NCBI RefSeq assembly: GCF_000179555.1
Contig: NZ_AECZ01000012.1
Location: 60,648 to 124,647 of the forward strand
DNA from: Solidesulfovibrio fructosivorans JJ]
GTDB lineage: Bacteria > Desulfobacterota > Desulfovibrionia > Desulfovibrionales > Desulfovibrionaceae
Length of the DNA: 64,000 nt
Direction of reading: 5' to 3'
The notes beneath the pieces were generated by a model. That model did not search any database. It was not told the origin of the DNA and saw nothing but the letters and a program-made list of their open reading frames with translations. The translations under genes were made by a program, and so were the position numbers. Each line of letters starts with the position of its first letter. Position 1 is the stretch's first letter. Positions 17,701-26,525 of this stretch are shown one piece after another.

Positions 17701-18707
17701 GCCCCGCTCCGCCTGAGAAGATAGAGGAAGATCGGTGCGCCGAGCATGGCGGTGAGCACGCCCACCGGCATGGCCCCTTCATGAGAGAGCAGTCGAGCCA
17801 GAAGATCACACGATACGAGAAAGCACGCACCGAACAACAGGGAGCCAGGCACCAATACCCGTTGGTCATGACCGCAGATCAGCCGTAGGATATGCGGGCA
17901 GACGAGCCCCACGAACCCGAGCAGTCCGGTCTGGCTGACGACGGTCGATGTCATCAGTGCGGCCGCGACAACGAGCAGGGCTCGAACCTGCCGGACTCGC
18001 ACTCCGAGATTAGCGGCCGCCTCGTCGCCAAGGAGCAGAAGGTTCATAGGCTGGGACAGGACGAACACCACCCCGGTTCCGGCAACGACGCAGGGGGCAA
18101 GAACCGTCAGGGAATTCAGGGTGGCCGAAGACGTATCACCCATGAGCCAGACCAGGGTGGCGTGCAGTGTGTGATCTCTGGCCACGGAGAGGAAAAACAT
18201 GATGGCGGCCGAACAGAAGGCATTGACCATAACGCCGGATAGAACCAGGGAAGTGACGGACACGCGGCCTTCCCGCAGTGAGAGGACCACGGTGAGCGTG
18301 AAGGCTGCCATGGCTCCGGCAAAGGCGAGAGGGCCGGCTCCCAGGAGGAAGGGCAACCCGAGCAGCACGCCACCCACCGCGCCCAAGCCCGCTCCGCCGG
18401 ACACGCCGAGGATATAGGGGTCAGCCAAAGGATTGCGCACCAGCGTCTGAAAAACGAGGCCACTAAGGGAAAGCGCACCGCCAGCCAGGGCCGCCAGCAG
18501 GGTTCGAGGCAGGCGCAACTTCCAGACAATGGCCAGGATGGTCGGATCGCAGGTCTCGCGTCCCAAAAGCACCGGCAGCACCTGATCCAGGGCGAGAGAA
18601 CTTGATCCCACGATCAGACCGGCGACCAGGACCGCTATGAGCAGTCCACCAAGGGGCAGACACGTCAGGAGCAGCCGAAGGGGCAAGGAGGCATCTCTCT
18701 GTCTCAT
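17697..18707 (-). CDS. btuC: Corrinoid ABC transporter permease (BtuC type)
   Basis: The 336-aa start at MRQRDASLPLRLLL was chosen because it overlaps the binding-protein stop by ATGA. About ten hydrophobic helices are visible. Family motifs are LRLPRTLLAALAGGALSLSG, then RNPLADPYILGVSGGAGLG, and later GLVCPHILRLICGHD. The protein belongs to the FecCD family, and its riboswitch operon points to vitamin B12 or other corrinoids. Confidence 0.9.
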   Translation of the reverse strand: MRQRDASLPLRLLLTCLPLGGLLIAVLVAGLIVGSSSLALDQVLPVLLGRETCDPTILAIVWKLRLPRTLLAALAGGALSLSGLVFQTLVRNPLADPYILGVSGGAGLGAVGGVLLGLPFLLGAGPLAFAGAMAAFTLTVVLSLREGRVSVTSLVLSGVMVNAFCSAAIMFFLSVARDHTLHATLVWLMGDTSSATLNSLTVLAPCVVAGTGVVFVLSQPMNLLLLGDEAAANLGVRVRQVRALLVVAAALMTSTVVSQTGLLGFVGLVCPHILRLICGHDQRVLVPGSLLFGACFLVSCDLLARLLSHEGAMPVGVLTAMLGAPIFLYLLRRSGA

Positions 18708-19573
18708 GGTTGTTTTTCCGTCGCCGGAACCGGCGGAATATGCAGCAACCGGGCTAATTCTTCCAGGCCCTGGGTCAATCGGGGGCCGGGACGGTCGAAC
18801 AGGTCGGAATCCAGGATGAAGATACGACCGCTGTGCACGGCGGGCACCTCGGGCCAAGCGTTCCATCGTGTCCTGGCCGCTTCGAAGGCTTCACGGCCCA
18901 TGGTGGGGATGAGAACGACATCAGGTCGGAAGGCTACAGCCTGTTCAGGCGTCAGTTGCGGGTATCCTCGCATGGTGGCACAGACGTTTTTTCCTCCAGC
19001 CAGTTCGATAAGTTCGTTGATGAACGTTCCCCCGCAAGCGGCATACATGGGGGCATAGCCGATCTGGTAGAGCACCGACGGTTGGAGGCCGTCGCCCCGT
19101 TTCCGGGTGATACGCGCCACGGTTTGGCGCATGGCGTCGGCCAATGCCACGGCCCTTTCCGAAGCGGCAAGGAGGTTTCCGATCTTCTCAATGGAGGCAA
19201 AGACGGCCGCAAGCGTATTTGTATCCAGGATATGGACAGGGACGCCAAGAGAGATAAGCCGTTCGGTGGTCTCCTGGGGTGTCATACCCTCCACGGCCAG
19301 ACAGCAGTCGGGGCGCAGGGCCAGGATGCGCTCCAGGTCGGGGTGTGCATACGACCCCACCCGGGGAAGACGCTTGGCCACTTCCGGAAAGTCGCTGTAC
19401 GTGGATGCCCCGACGAGTAGGTTTCCGCGATCCAGGGCGTAGACGATTTCCGTCAGGCTGGGGGCCAGGGCGATGACGCGCACGGGAGACCCCGCCGTCG
19501 CCTGTGACGGGAGAAACCAGGGGAGCCAGCAAACAGCCAGGATGGCCGCGGAAAGACGCAGTGCGGTCTTCAT
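18704..19573 (-). CDS. btuF: Periplasmic corrinoid-binding protein (BtuF type)
   Basis: The 289-aa protein starts MKTALRLSAAILAVCWLPW with a signal peptide ending near ATAG. The class III binding-protein fold is supported by RVIALAPSLTEIVYAL, GASTYSDFPEVAK, LRPDCCLAVEG, and GTFINELIELAGGKNV toward the C-terminal lobe. It overlaps CbiZ by 4 bases upstream and BtuC by 4 bases downstream. Confidence 0.9.
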   Translation of the reverse strand: MKTALRLSAAILAVCWLPWFLPSQATAGSPVRVIALAPSLTEIVYALDRGNLLVGASTYSDFPEVAKRLPRVGSYAHPDLERILALRPDCCLAVEGMTPQETTERLISLGVPVHILDTNTLAAVFASIEKIGNLLAASERAVALADAMRQTVARITRKRGDGLQPSVLYQIGYAPMYAACGGTFINELIELAGGKNVCATMRGYPQLTPEQAVAFRPDVVLIPTMGREAFEAARTRWNAWPEVPAVHSGRIFILDSDLFDRPGPRLTQGLEELARLLHIPPVPATEKQP

Positions 19574-20277
19574 CTGTTCACTTCCCAGGCAATGGAGGAG
19601 GAAAGCGCTTCCATGACTGCCCTGCCCAACATCTCCCCGAAAAGGACATGCTTGCCGCACCAGCGAAGCGGGGGGCCCTCCCCACAGGCCAAGGTCGCAC
19701 AATCGGTGCCCGTGCCTGTGGCTACAAGCCCGCTGACCGCGCTTTTGATACCATACTCCGAGAGCACGGCGGCCTTCGCTTCGGTCATGATCATGAGGGC
19801 CTCCAGCAGGGCCGCATCCGTGAGCTTGGCATTGGTAGCCGCCAGGATATTGATAGTACCCGCCGGCAATGCGTGGTCGTTCTTCTCCTGGTAGTCGGCC
19901 CTGTCTCCGGCCCGTCTGGCGTTGGCCAGGCCAGCCGTCAATATGACCCCCACAGCCACTCCAGCCTCATTGCGCCACGCCCAACGACAGGAATCCATAG
20001 AGGCAGCGGTCATCATGCCAATGGTCGGGCTAGACCAGTGGTGTTCGCGACAATACCGATCAAGGGTCGTCTCGGGAGGTGGATACTCACTCGGAGCGCG
20101 TGACCCGTCCTCATGAACGCGAAGGATGAACATATTCCTGGCCCTGGTCAGGCCTCCTCCAAGAGGGGACCAGCCACACGTCCGCCACCACCCCGGCAAT
20201 ATCAAGCGCACATAGTGGTCTGTGCGCTCCAGACTCAGGTCGGCCAATTCCGGGGGGGCCCCGGGGATTGCCGTCAC
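19570..20277 (-). CDS. cbiZ: Adenosylcobinamide amidohydrolase (CbiZ)
   Basis: CbiZ hydrolyses adenosylcobinamide-type corrinoids to adenosylcobyric acid so that imported corrinoids can be remodelled. The C-terminal two thirds carries the family features: SPLGGGLTRARNMFIL, MMTAASMDS, NILAATNAKLTDAALLEAL and ATGTGTDCATLACGEGP. The 5' end is uncertain: the open frame extends into the receptor gene, and I placed the start at the GTG at 20277, just after the receptor stop (235 aa). An upstream start overlapping the receptor is also possible. Stop and next start overlap (ATGA). Its place in an uptake operon implies salvage of foreign corrinoids. Confidence 0.83.
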   Translation of the reverse strand: MTAIPGAPPELADLSLERTDHYVRLILPGWWRTCGWSPLGGGLTRARNMFILRVHEDGSRAPSEYPPPETTLDRYCREHHWSSPTIGMMTAASMDSCRWAWRNEAGVAVGVILTAGLANARRAGDRADYQEKNDHALPAGTINILAATNAKLTDAALLEALMIMTEAKAAVLSEYGIKSAVSGLVATGTGTDCATLACGEGPPLRWCGKHVLFGEMLGRAVMEALSSSIAWEVNR

Positions 20278-20293
20278 GGGCCGATCCGCCGGC

Positions 20294-22300
20294 TTAGAAT
20301 TCGTAGCGGACCCCGACACCAAACGTCCTCCCAGGCATGGGATAACCATCGACATAACTGTACCGTTCATCACCGAGATTGTTTGCAAACACATACGTCT
20401 CCAGTTTTTTGGCTGGACGTATGGAGAGTCTAGCATTCATGACGAAAAATGGGTCTTTGTCCACGACCTTGCCATAGTTGGCGGAATGCGTATCCCAGTC
20501 ATACACCTTCTGGGGCCCCTGCCACTGCCCGTTCAGGTTGAGGGTGACCCGGGAGTCAAATCCGAACTGCACACCAGGGTTCAAGCTGTATTCCGACAGA
20601 TTGAGTACCGTGTCCGTCCCGCGCGCGCTGACCAGCTTGGAATCCTCGACCTTGCGCTGAGCATACCAGATCCAATTCAGAAAGGGGGTCACCGACAAGC
20701 GATGGCTGCCAATGTCGAACTTGTGGCTGTACCGGGTGAACCCTTCCAGACCGGCGAGTTGCGAACCAGCGGAATTGATCCAGGTTTGCCAATAGGGGTT
20801 ACCGTTGACTGTGGTTGAGGTCGTGGTGATGGCATCGGTGTAGAGCGTGTAGAAATAGGTTCCGGAGATTTCCAATCCCTTCCAGTTGATGTCGAGCCCT
20901 CCTTCCCAGGTCGTGCTCGTCTCCGGGGTCAGATTGGCATTGCCGATGTAATTGCTCCAGGAATCATGGTAACGGCCGCAGAATTTATAGGCATCCGGTG
21001 GCGTGAAGGCCGAGCCGGCCGACGTCCGCAAGGTCAGCCAGGACAGCGTTCGCCAGGTGATGCCGCCCCGCCAGCTCAGGTGGTCCATGGTGCGTGGCTG
21101 GGTGGTGGCATCGGTGAAGCTGTCATTGTCGAGAATACGCAGGTTGTACTGATCATAACGCAGGCCGGCCAGGAACGTGAAGTCGCCGATATCAACCTTC
21201 TCTTCTCCATAAATGGACAAGTTTTCGTAGTTGGAGTCGGGGGCGTAGACACCGTCGCCATCACGATGCTCCCTGATGTCGCGATATTGCCCGCCGATGG
21301 TAAAGCGCCCCAGAGAGAAGGTGGGCACGGAAACGCGCCCATCAATCCCAACCTGATTCGTGGTGAAGGAGGAGCGTTCGTAATAGGGCGTATCGGTGTT
21401 GGCATAATCATGCTCGTTGACCCAGGTCGCCAAGCGCCATTGCACATTGCGAGACTCGGTTGCCCCATCATAGATGGCGGCAAAATTTTTCATGGCGTCC
21501 TGAATCCTGGCCGTGTGGGTGGGCGAATAGGTCGGACCGGGATCACCCATGTTCCAGGCGTTGAAATAGTTCCCGAAGAGATGGAAGGTATGGTTTTCAA
21601 CCGGAGTCATGGTCACGGTTCCGGAGGTGGCGAGATCATGATAATCGGTGTTGCGGTACCGCCAACCGCCGCTTGCGTCGTATTGCTCCACAGTGGTGAC
21701 CCGTCCGGCCAGGGAAAAACCCAATCGACTGTCCTGGGTCCCCCCCTGGGCGGAGGCCTTGGGCTGGAAGCGGTTGAAGCTGCCGTACTCGGCCTCGACA
21801 GAGCCGGAGGGGGTACCTTTTCCACGCTTGGTGATGATGTTTATTACCCCGCCCATGGCCGAGGCCCCGTACAGGACCGAACCGGGACCGCGCATGATTT
21901 CCACGCGTTCCACGTTGCCAAGGGGTATCAAGGTGAGATTTCCGGACCCGAAGGGATTGCCGTCCACCAGCACCAGTGTCTTGGCATCCATGTTCGCCCC
22001 GGGTGAATCGTAGGTGTTGAAGCCACGGAGACTGAACCCCATGTAGGCCCCGGGATACTGAACGACCGTGCCCGGCGATTTTTGGATGATTAATTCGCTC
22101 AGGGTATCCACGCCGAGTTGATCAATGTCGTCACGGCTGAGGACCTCGACATGAACAGGCACTTCCCTGGCCGGAGCTGGCGTCGCCGTGGCCGTGACCA
22201 ACACCTCGGGAAGGTTATAGGAGTTCTCTTGGGTGTCAGCCGCCAGTCCCAGGGACGGCAAGGCCAGGGCCACAGCCCAAAAGACCAGTAAGCAACGCAT
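20294..22300 (-). CDS. btuB: TonB-dependent corrinoid receptor (BtuB-like)
   Basis: The 668-aa protein starts at ATG with an AGGAGG Shine-Dalgarno 7 bases upstream. It has a signal peptide (CLLVFWAVALALPSLGLAAD), then the plug domain (EVLVTATATPAP, VEVLSRDDIDQLG, VERVEIMRGPGSVLYGASA, GGVINIITKRG) and a barrel ending in FGVGVRYEF, the usual aromatic C-terminus. It is the first gene after a cobalamin riboswitch and heads an operon with cbiZ-btuFCD, so its ligand is most likely cobalamin or a cobinamide-type corrinoid. Confidence 0.9.
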   Translation of the reverse strand: MRCLLVFWAVALALPSLGLAADTQENSYNLPEVLVTATATPAPAREVPVHVEVLSRDDIDQLGVDTLSELIIQKSPGTVVQYPGAYMGFSLRGFNTYDSPGANMDAKTLVLVDGNPFGSGNLTLIPLGNVERVEIMRGPGSVLYGASAMGGVINIITKRGKGTPSGSVEAEYGSFNRFQPKASAQGGTQDSRLGFSLAGRVTTVEQYDASGGWRYRNTDYHDLATSGTVTMTPVENHTFHLFGNYFNAWNMGDPGPTYSPTHTARIQDAMKNFAAIYDGATESRNVQWRLATWVNEHDYANTDTPYYERSSFTTNQVGIDGRVSVPTFSLGRFTIGGQYRDIREHRDGDGVYAPDSNYENLSIYGEEKVDIGDFTFLAGLRYDQYNLRILDNDSFTDATTQPRTMDHLSWRGGITWRTLSWLTLRTSAGSAFTPPDAYKFCGRYHDSWSNYIGNANLTPETSTTWEGGLDINWKGLEISGTYFYTLYTDAITTTSTTVNGNPYWQTWINSAGSQLAGLEGFTRYSHKFDIGSHRLSVTPFLNWIWYAQRKVEDSKLVSARGTDTVLNLSEYSLNPGVQFGFDSRVTLNLNGQWQGPQKVYDWDTHSANYGKVVDKDPFFVMNARLSIRPAKKLETYVFANNLGDERYSYVDGYPMPGRTFGVGVRYEF

Positions 22301-22351
22301 AAAAAAACCTCCTGCTTCGTGAAAGAAGAGGAGGGCCCGAGGAAACACAGA

Positions 22352-22384
22352 GACGACACTCCATCAATCAGACGGGGTGTCGTC
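22352..22384 (-). terminator. Hairpin between riboswitch and btuB (expression platform candidate)
   Basis: An 8-bp inverted repeat GACGACAC / GTGTCGTC with adjacent CC/GG pairing lies between the riboswitch aptamer and the btuB Shine-Dalgarno. A T-rich stretch follows on the minus strand, but it is not a clean T-run, so it may act by terminating transcription or by affecting translation. This is inference. Confidence 0.45.
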
Positions 22385-22422
22385 CATGGGTTGGCTCTGC
22401 CTCGAAGCCCACCATGAATCTC

Positions 22423-22590
22423 GCAGGCTGGTCTCCCGGCTCAAGGATCGTCCTACTCGCCGCGCCTTCCCATCCGCGCCTTTTGCGTGGACAGTGGCGG
22501 TGTGCGGTTTTCGTCCCCTTTCACGGTTGCGGGCCAGCGCCGGTTTTTCACCGGACTTCCCACTTAGCCGCATCGGTGCTGCGGACCTGC
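22423..22590 (-). promoter_or_regulatory. Cobalamin riboswitch controlling the B12 uptake operon
   Basis: On the minus strand the aptamer core is clear: GGGAAGTCCGGTGAAAAACC, then GCTGGCCCGCAACCGT, GCCACTGTCC, GATGGGAAGGCGC, and the 3' box GAGCCGGGAGACCAGCCTGC. The outer GCAGG and CCTGC ends pair. This matches the AdoCbl/B12 class consensus well. It should repress btuB-cbiZ-btuFCD when B12 is available. Confidence 0.95.
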
Positions 22591-22690
22591 AAGATCAACA
22601 ATGCGGAGTAGCTGCCTGCTTTATATGGATGTTGTCAAGTCGATTCACGTTTTGGAAACAACCACATCCCTGAACGCGGCATGCCATTTC

Positions 22691-23225
22691 TCAAATGTAA
22701 AGGAGGAGGCGCCTATCACCGCGTGATGTCAAACCGGATCGGCAGGATGACCCACACAGCCCTCCCCCGGACATCTTGGCGATGTTGTCCCCCATGGTCT
22801 TCTTCATGGTGGCCGGGGAAGTATTCTTCTTCACTTCCTCAAAGGACTCGGGGATACCACCCGTCCCCCCAGTGCAACCATGGAACTCGCGCAGCGTCAT
22901 GTCGAACGAAAACTCGTCCACGCTCAAATCATCGTCCAGCAGCGGCTTCAGGTCCAACGGCTCCTTCGGTCCGCCAGAGGGACTGCCGGGATTGTAGTGT
23001 TTCGCATTGGTGGGTTCCGGGTCAGGGGGGGGCCTTCACCAGTAGAACCGGGGCCACCCGTACCGATGATGTCCCGGACAAAGTCTGTAGGGCTGGGGGG
23101 CATTGCTGTCCTTGGAGTGGCGCGCCTTCATCGCAAGCATCTCTTCAATGTCCGCGTTGGTAATGATCTCGCCACACAGCCGTCGGATAACGCCGAAAAC
23201 GGAAGTGACGCAGAAAACATCCCAT
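22691..23225 (-). pseudogene. Decayed gene broken at G/C homopolymers
   Basis: An 88-codon frame at 22691-22957 (from TTG) reads DEFSFDMTLREFHGCTGGTG and ends SGGGLCGSSC. Reading upstream on the minus strand, protein-like sequence continues (NAKHYNPGSPSGGPKEPLDL, DFVRDIIGTGGPGSTGEG, NADIEEMLAMKARHSKDSN) only if two homopolymer runs are corrected by one base each: the eight-C run near 23030 (one short) and the six-C run near 23095 (one long). I do not recognise the product. It is either a decayed gene or a real gene with two sequencing errors. Confidence 0.4.
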
Positions 23226-23229
23226 CAGG

Positions 23230-23300
23230 TCCAGATCCATGGCCGGCTCGCCTTTGGGGCGGTGGTGTCAAGTCGACCTCGCCAGCCCGGGGAGGACGAG
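23230..23300 (-). mobile_element. IS3-type orfB fragment
   Basis: On the minus strand the sequence ctggcgaggtcgactt...aaaggcgag...gatctggacctgatg matches the segment of the complete IS3 element at 40533-40596 (encoding ARSTWYHRPKGES...NLDLM) at most positions. Similarity ends on both sides, so it is a short remnant. Confidence 0.6.
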
Positions 23301-23378
23301 CGCTTGGCGGTCCGTCCAATTATTCGCGACACCTTCGGTGCCCAGCGACGAGGGGCACGGAAGGCAGGGCGCGCAGGG

Positions 23379-23411
23379 TTGACAACATGGTTTAGCTAAT
23401 TTACCGTTTGA
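23379..23411 (+). promoter_or_regulatory. Putative marR promoter with overlapping palindrome
   Basis: A TTGACA -35 hexamer starts at 23379. Seventeen bases later lies a weak -10 (TACCGT). The spacer contains TTTAGCTAA, a near-palindrome similar in half-site to the perfect repeat at 23961-23975, as expected for autoregulation by the MarR protein encoded downstream. Confidence 0.45.
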
Positions 23412-23470
23412 CGCAATCGAGGTTCACCCGGAAGTCGGGCAGGGGATATCAGGCGGTTTTGCGAGGCGAT

Positions 23471-23935
23471 ATGGAAACAAAGGACGATCTCATCCTGGGC
23501 ACGGTGCGCCAATTCCAGCGCGTGGCCGCCAAATACGCCCGCATCGAGGAGCTGCCGATCCCGGTCGAGGACGGCATCGAGGTCACGACCCGGGAGGCCC
23601 ATACCATCGAGGCCGTGGGCAACCGGAAGCAGATGAGCGTCACCGACGTGGCCAACGCCTTCGGCATCACCAAGAGCGCGGCCTCTCAGATGGTTTCCAA
23701 GCTGTGCGACAAGGGTTTTCTCGAGAAAAAACAGGCCCCGCACAGCAACAAGGAATTCCAGCTGACGCTCACGCCCCTTGGCCGAAAGGCCTTTGAGGCC
23801 CATGCGCGTTTCCATGGAGAGGACAAGGAGGCCTTGATGGAACGGCTTCGTGGCTATTCCCTGTCCCAGATCGCTACGATTTCCGTGTTGCTCGAGGCCA
23901 TCGGGGAAGTCATGGACAATCGGTTGTCCCGGTAG
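23471..23935 (+). CDS. MarR-family transcriptional regulator
   Basis: The start METKDDLILG was chosen; a longer in-frame extension lacks a better ribosome site. The 154-aa protein has the MarR winged-helix core: VTTREAHTIEAVG, then MSVTDVANAFGITKSAASQM (helix-turn-helix) and KLCDKGFLEKKQAPHSNKEF with the wing LTLTPLGRKAF. It precedes an RND exporter operon and probably represses it and itself. No ligand-binding clue is visible. Confidence 0.9.
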   Translation: METKDDLILGTVRQFQRVAAKYARIEELPIPVEDGIEVTTREAHTIEAVGNRKQMSVTDVANAFGITKSAASQMVSKLCDKGFLEKKQAPHSNKEFQLTLTPLGRKAFEAHARFHGEDKEALMERLRGYSLSQIATISVLLEAIGEVMDNRLSR

Positions 23936-23960
23936 GCGGGGTATTTTTTTTCACTCTAAG

Positions 23961-23975
23961 GTTAAGCAGCTTAAC
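23961..23975. promoter_or_regulatory. Perfect 6-3-6 palindrome, candidate MarR operator
   Basis: GTTAAG-CAG-CTTAAC lies between marR and the RND gene, 20 bases before the RND ATG. Its size and position fit a MarR operator. A related TTTAGCTAA palindrome lies upstream of marR itself. Confidence 0.6.
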
Positions 23976-23995
23976 TAAAGACGCAGGAGTATCCC

Positions 23996-26461
23996 ATGAA
24001 AAGATTTCGGGCCGCGCTCGTGAACTTCGCGGTCGAGCATTCCAAACTGGTCGCTTTGGGGCTTTTGGCGACCATGGTCTTTTTCGCCGCGTTCTTTCCG
24101 AACATGACTATGGACACGGACCCGGAAAACATGCTGGAGCCCACGGAACCCGCGCGGGTCTTCCACAACGCCGCCAAAAAACGCTTCGACTTGAGCGAAA
24201 CCATCGTGGTCGGCGTCATCAAGGAAGATGACCCCAACGGCGTGTTCAATCCCCGGACCCTGGCCCATGTTTACGAACTGACCCGGTTCGCCAAAACCCT
24301 TCGTTTTGCCGATCCAGAACACCCCGGCAAAACCACGGGCGTCATCGAAGTGGACATGGTCGCGCCTTCGGTGGTGGACCACATGCACCAGGCCGGGCCG
24401 GGCACCATCGTCTTCGACTGGCTTATGCAACGTCCGCCGGCAACACAGGCCGAGGCCTTGGCCGTACGCGATAGGGCCCTGTCCAATCCGCTGCTCGTCG
24501 GCCAGATGGTTTCGGCCGACGGCAAGGCGCTGTGCCTGTACCTGCCGCTGACGGACAAGCTTTTAAGCTACAAGGTCTATACGGCGCTGCAAGAGAAGAT
24601 ACGGGAGTTCGGCGGCTCCGAGGATTGGCATATCGCCGGCCTGCCCGTGGCCGAGGGGGCCATCGGCGTCGAGATGTTCAGCGAGATGGTTGTGGCCTCG
24701 CCGCTGACCATGGCGCTTATTTTCGGCATGCTCTACGCGATGTTTCGCAAATGGAGCCTGGTCATCCTGCCCATGCTCATCGCCTCGGTGACGGTGGTGG
24801 CAACTCTGGGCTCCATGATCGCCCTGGGCTTTCCGGTGCATATCTTAAGTTCCATGCTGCCTATTTTCCTGATGTCCATCTCCATCTGTGACTGTATCCA
24901 CGTGCTTTCGGAGTTTTTCGATGTCTACACCGTGGAAAAAGGGCGCAAGGAAAGCATCAAGGAGGTCATGCACACCCTTTTCATGCCCATGCTCTACACT
25001 TCGCTGACTACGTCGGCCGGTTTCTTCTCCTTTGTCACCACGGACATTCCCCCGGCCAGGGTTTTCGGCGCCTTCGTCGGTGTCGGCGTCCTTTTTGCCT
25101 GGATCATCACCATTCTCTTCGTCCCAGCCTATATCATGCTGCTGCCTGAACGCATGCTCCGCAATTTCGGCTTGGCCGCGCATTGTGGGGACAAGGAATC
25201 CTTTCTCACGCGAGCACTGCATCGGCTGGGAGAATTGGCCTGCCGACGGTCCAAGACGGTTCTGGCCTTGTTTGTGGCCTGCGCCGCCCTTTCCGTCTGG
25301 GGCATGTCGCAAATCAACATCAACGACAACTATGCCAAACGCTTTGCCGTGGGCCATCCCATCCGCGAGGCGGACACGGCGCTCAACAGGCATTTCGGCG
25401 GCACCTATACGGCGTCCCTCGTGTTGGAGGGCAAAGACGGCAAAGAGATCTTCAAGCGCCCGGACGTCCTCGATTACATGGCGTCTCTGCAGGCCTGGCT
25501 GGTCAAAAACGGCTACATCGGCAAAAGCACTTCCCTGGCCGACATCGTGCGCAAGGTGCACCAGGAGCTCATCGACGGCCGCCCCGAGAACTTTCGGATA
25601 CCGGCAAGCGCTCCGGCTGTCGCCGAATGCGTCATGCAGTATCAGCAAAGCCACAAGCCCCGCGACATCTGGCATTTCGTGACGCCGGGCTTCGATGCGG
25701 CCAACATCTTCATGCAGTTTCAAAGCGGCGACAGCATGCGGACAGAGGAAGCCGTCCAGGCCATTGCCGGCTATATCGAAGCCCACAAACCGCCTGTCGA
25801 CCTGTCGTACAAGTTCGCCGGCCTGCACTACATCAACTACATCTTTCAGGGGAAGATGTTCTGGGGGATGCTGGGGTCCCTGGGCGGGAGCTACGTCATC
25901 GTGCTGGCCATGATGGTCCTGCTTTTCCGCTCCATCATCTGGGGATTTCTCTGCATGATTCCCCTGACGCTCACCATCATGTTCATCTACGGTGCCCTCG
26001 GCTTTCTCGGCCTGGACTACGACATGCCCGTGGCCGTGCTCGGGGCCATCTCGCTTGGCATTGCCGTGGATTTCGCCATTCATTTCCTGGAGCGCAGCCG
26101 GCAGTTCACTGCGGAAACAGGCTCCTGGATAAAAGCCGCTCCCCGGATGTTCGGCGAGCCGGCCCGGGCCATCAGCCGCAACGTCATCATCATCGCCATC
26201 GGCTTTCTACCCATGCTGGTCGCCTCGCTCGTGCCCTACAAGACGACCGGCATCCTGCTTTTCTCCATCCTGACCATTTCCGGATTCGTCACGTTGGTGC
26301 TGCTGCCGGCGATTTTGACGATCGCCCAGGATTGGCTGTTTCGGGCCAGACGGTTCCGTGTCCAGGACAAGGTCGCAGCTCCGGATGACGACCCCGCCCT
26401 GGTCCTGGCCAGGACAGGCGATCCGAAACCCGATCCGGCAAACGGCATCGGGCGACAATAG
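23996..26461 (+). CDS. RND-superfamily exporter (MmpL/HAE3 type)
   Basis: The 821-aa protein begins with a membrane helix (LVALGLLATMVFFAAFFPNM) and a periplasmic loop opening DTDPENMLEPTEPARVF. Two clusters of membrane helices follow: the first at about residues 235-390 (with LGSMIALGFPVHILSSM and ISICDCIHV) and a second near 620-790 (with AVLGAISLGIAVDFAIHFLE). This two-repeat architecture is that of HAE3/MMPL proteins, which export hydrophobic molecules such as lipids or hopanoids. It is followed by a LolA-like lipoprotein-sorting protein and an outer-membrane protein, so a lipid-related export role is reasonable but inferred. Shine-Dalgarno CAGGAG precedes the ATG. Confidence 0.87.
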   Translation: MKRFRAALVNFAVEHSKLVALGLLATMVFFAAFFPNMTMDTDPENMLEPTEPARVFHNAAKKRFDLSETIVVGVIKEDDPNGVFNPRTLAHVYELTRFAKTLRFADPEHPGKTTGVIEVDMVAPSVVDHMHQAGPGTIVFDWLMQRPPATQAEALAVRDRALSNPLLVGQMVSADGKALCLYLPLTDKLLSYKVYTALQEKIREFGGSEDWHIAGLPVAEGAIGVEMFSEMVVASPLTMALIFGMLYAMFRKWSLVILPMLIASVTVVATLGSMIALGFPVHILSSMLPIFLMSISICDCIHVLSEFFDVYTVEKGRKESIKEVMHTLFMPMLYTSLTTSAGFFSFVTTDIPPARVFGAFVGVGVLFAWIITILFVPAYIMLLPERMLRNFGLAAHCGDKESFLTRALHRLGELACRRSKTVLALFVACAALSVWGMSQININDNYAKRFAVGHPIREADTALNRHFGGTYTASLVLEGKDGKEIFKRPDVLDYMASLQAWLVKNGYIGKSTSLADIVRKVHQELIDGRPENFRIPASAPAVAECVMQYQQSHKPRDIWHFVTPGFDAANIFMQFQSGDSMRTEEAVQAIAGYIEAHKPPVDLSYKFAGLHYINYIFQGKMFWGMLGSLGGSYVIVLAMMVLLFRSIIWGFLCMIPLTLTIMFIYGALGFLGLDYDMPVAVLGAISLGIAVDFAIHFLERSRQFTAETGSWIKAAPRMFGEPARAISRNVIIIAIGFLPMLVASLVPYKTTGILLFSILTISGFVTLVLLPAILTIAQDWLFRARRFRVQDKVAAPDDDPALVLARTGDPKPDPANGIGRQ

Positions 26462-26525
26462 GCTTCGTCGTCGGAGAAAAAGCAACGGCGCACAGGCCTA
26501 CAAAACACCGTAAGGGAGATCGACC

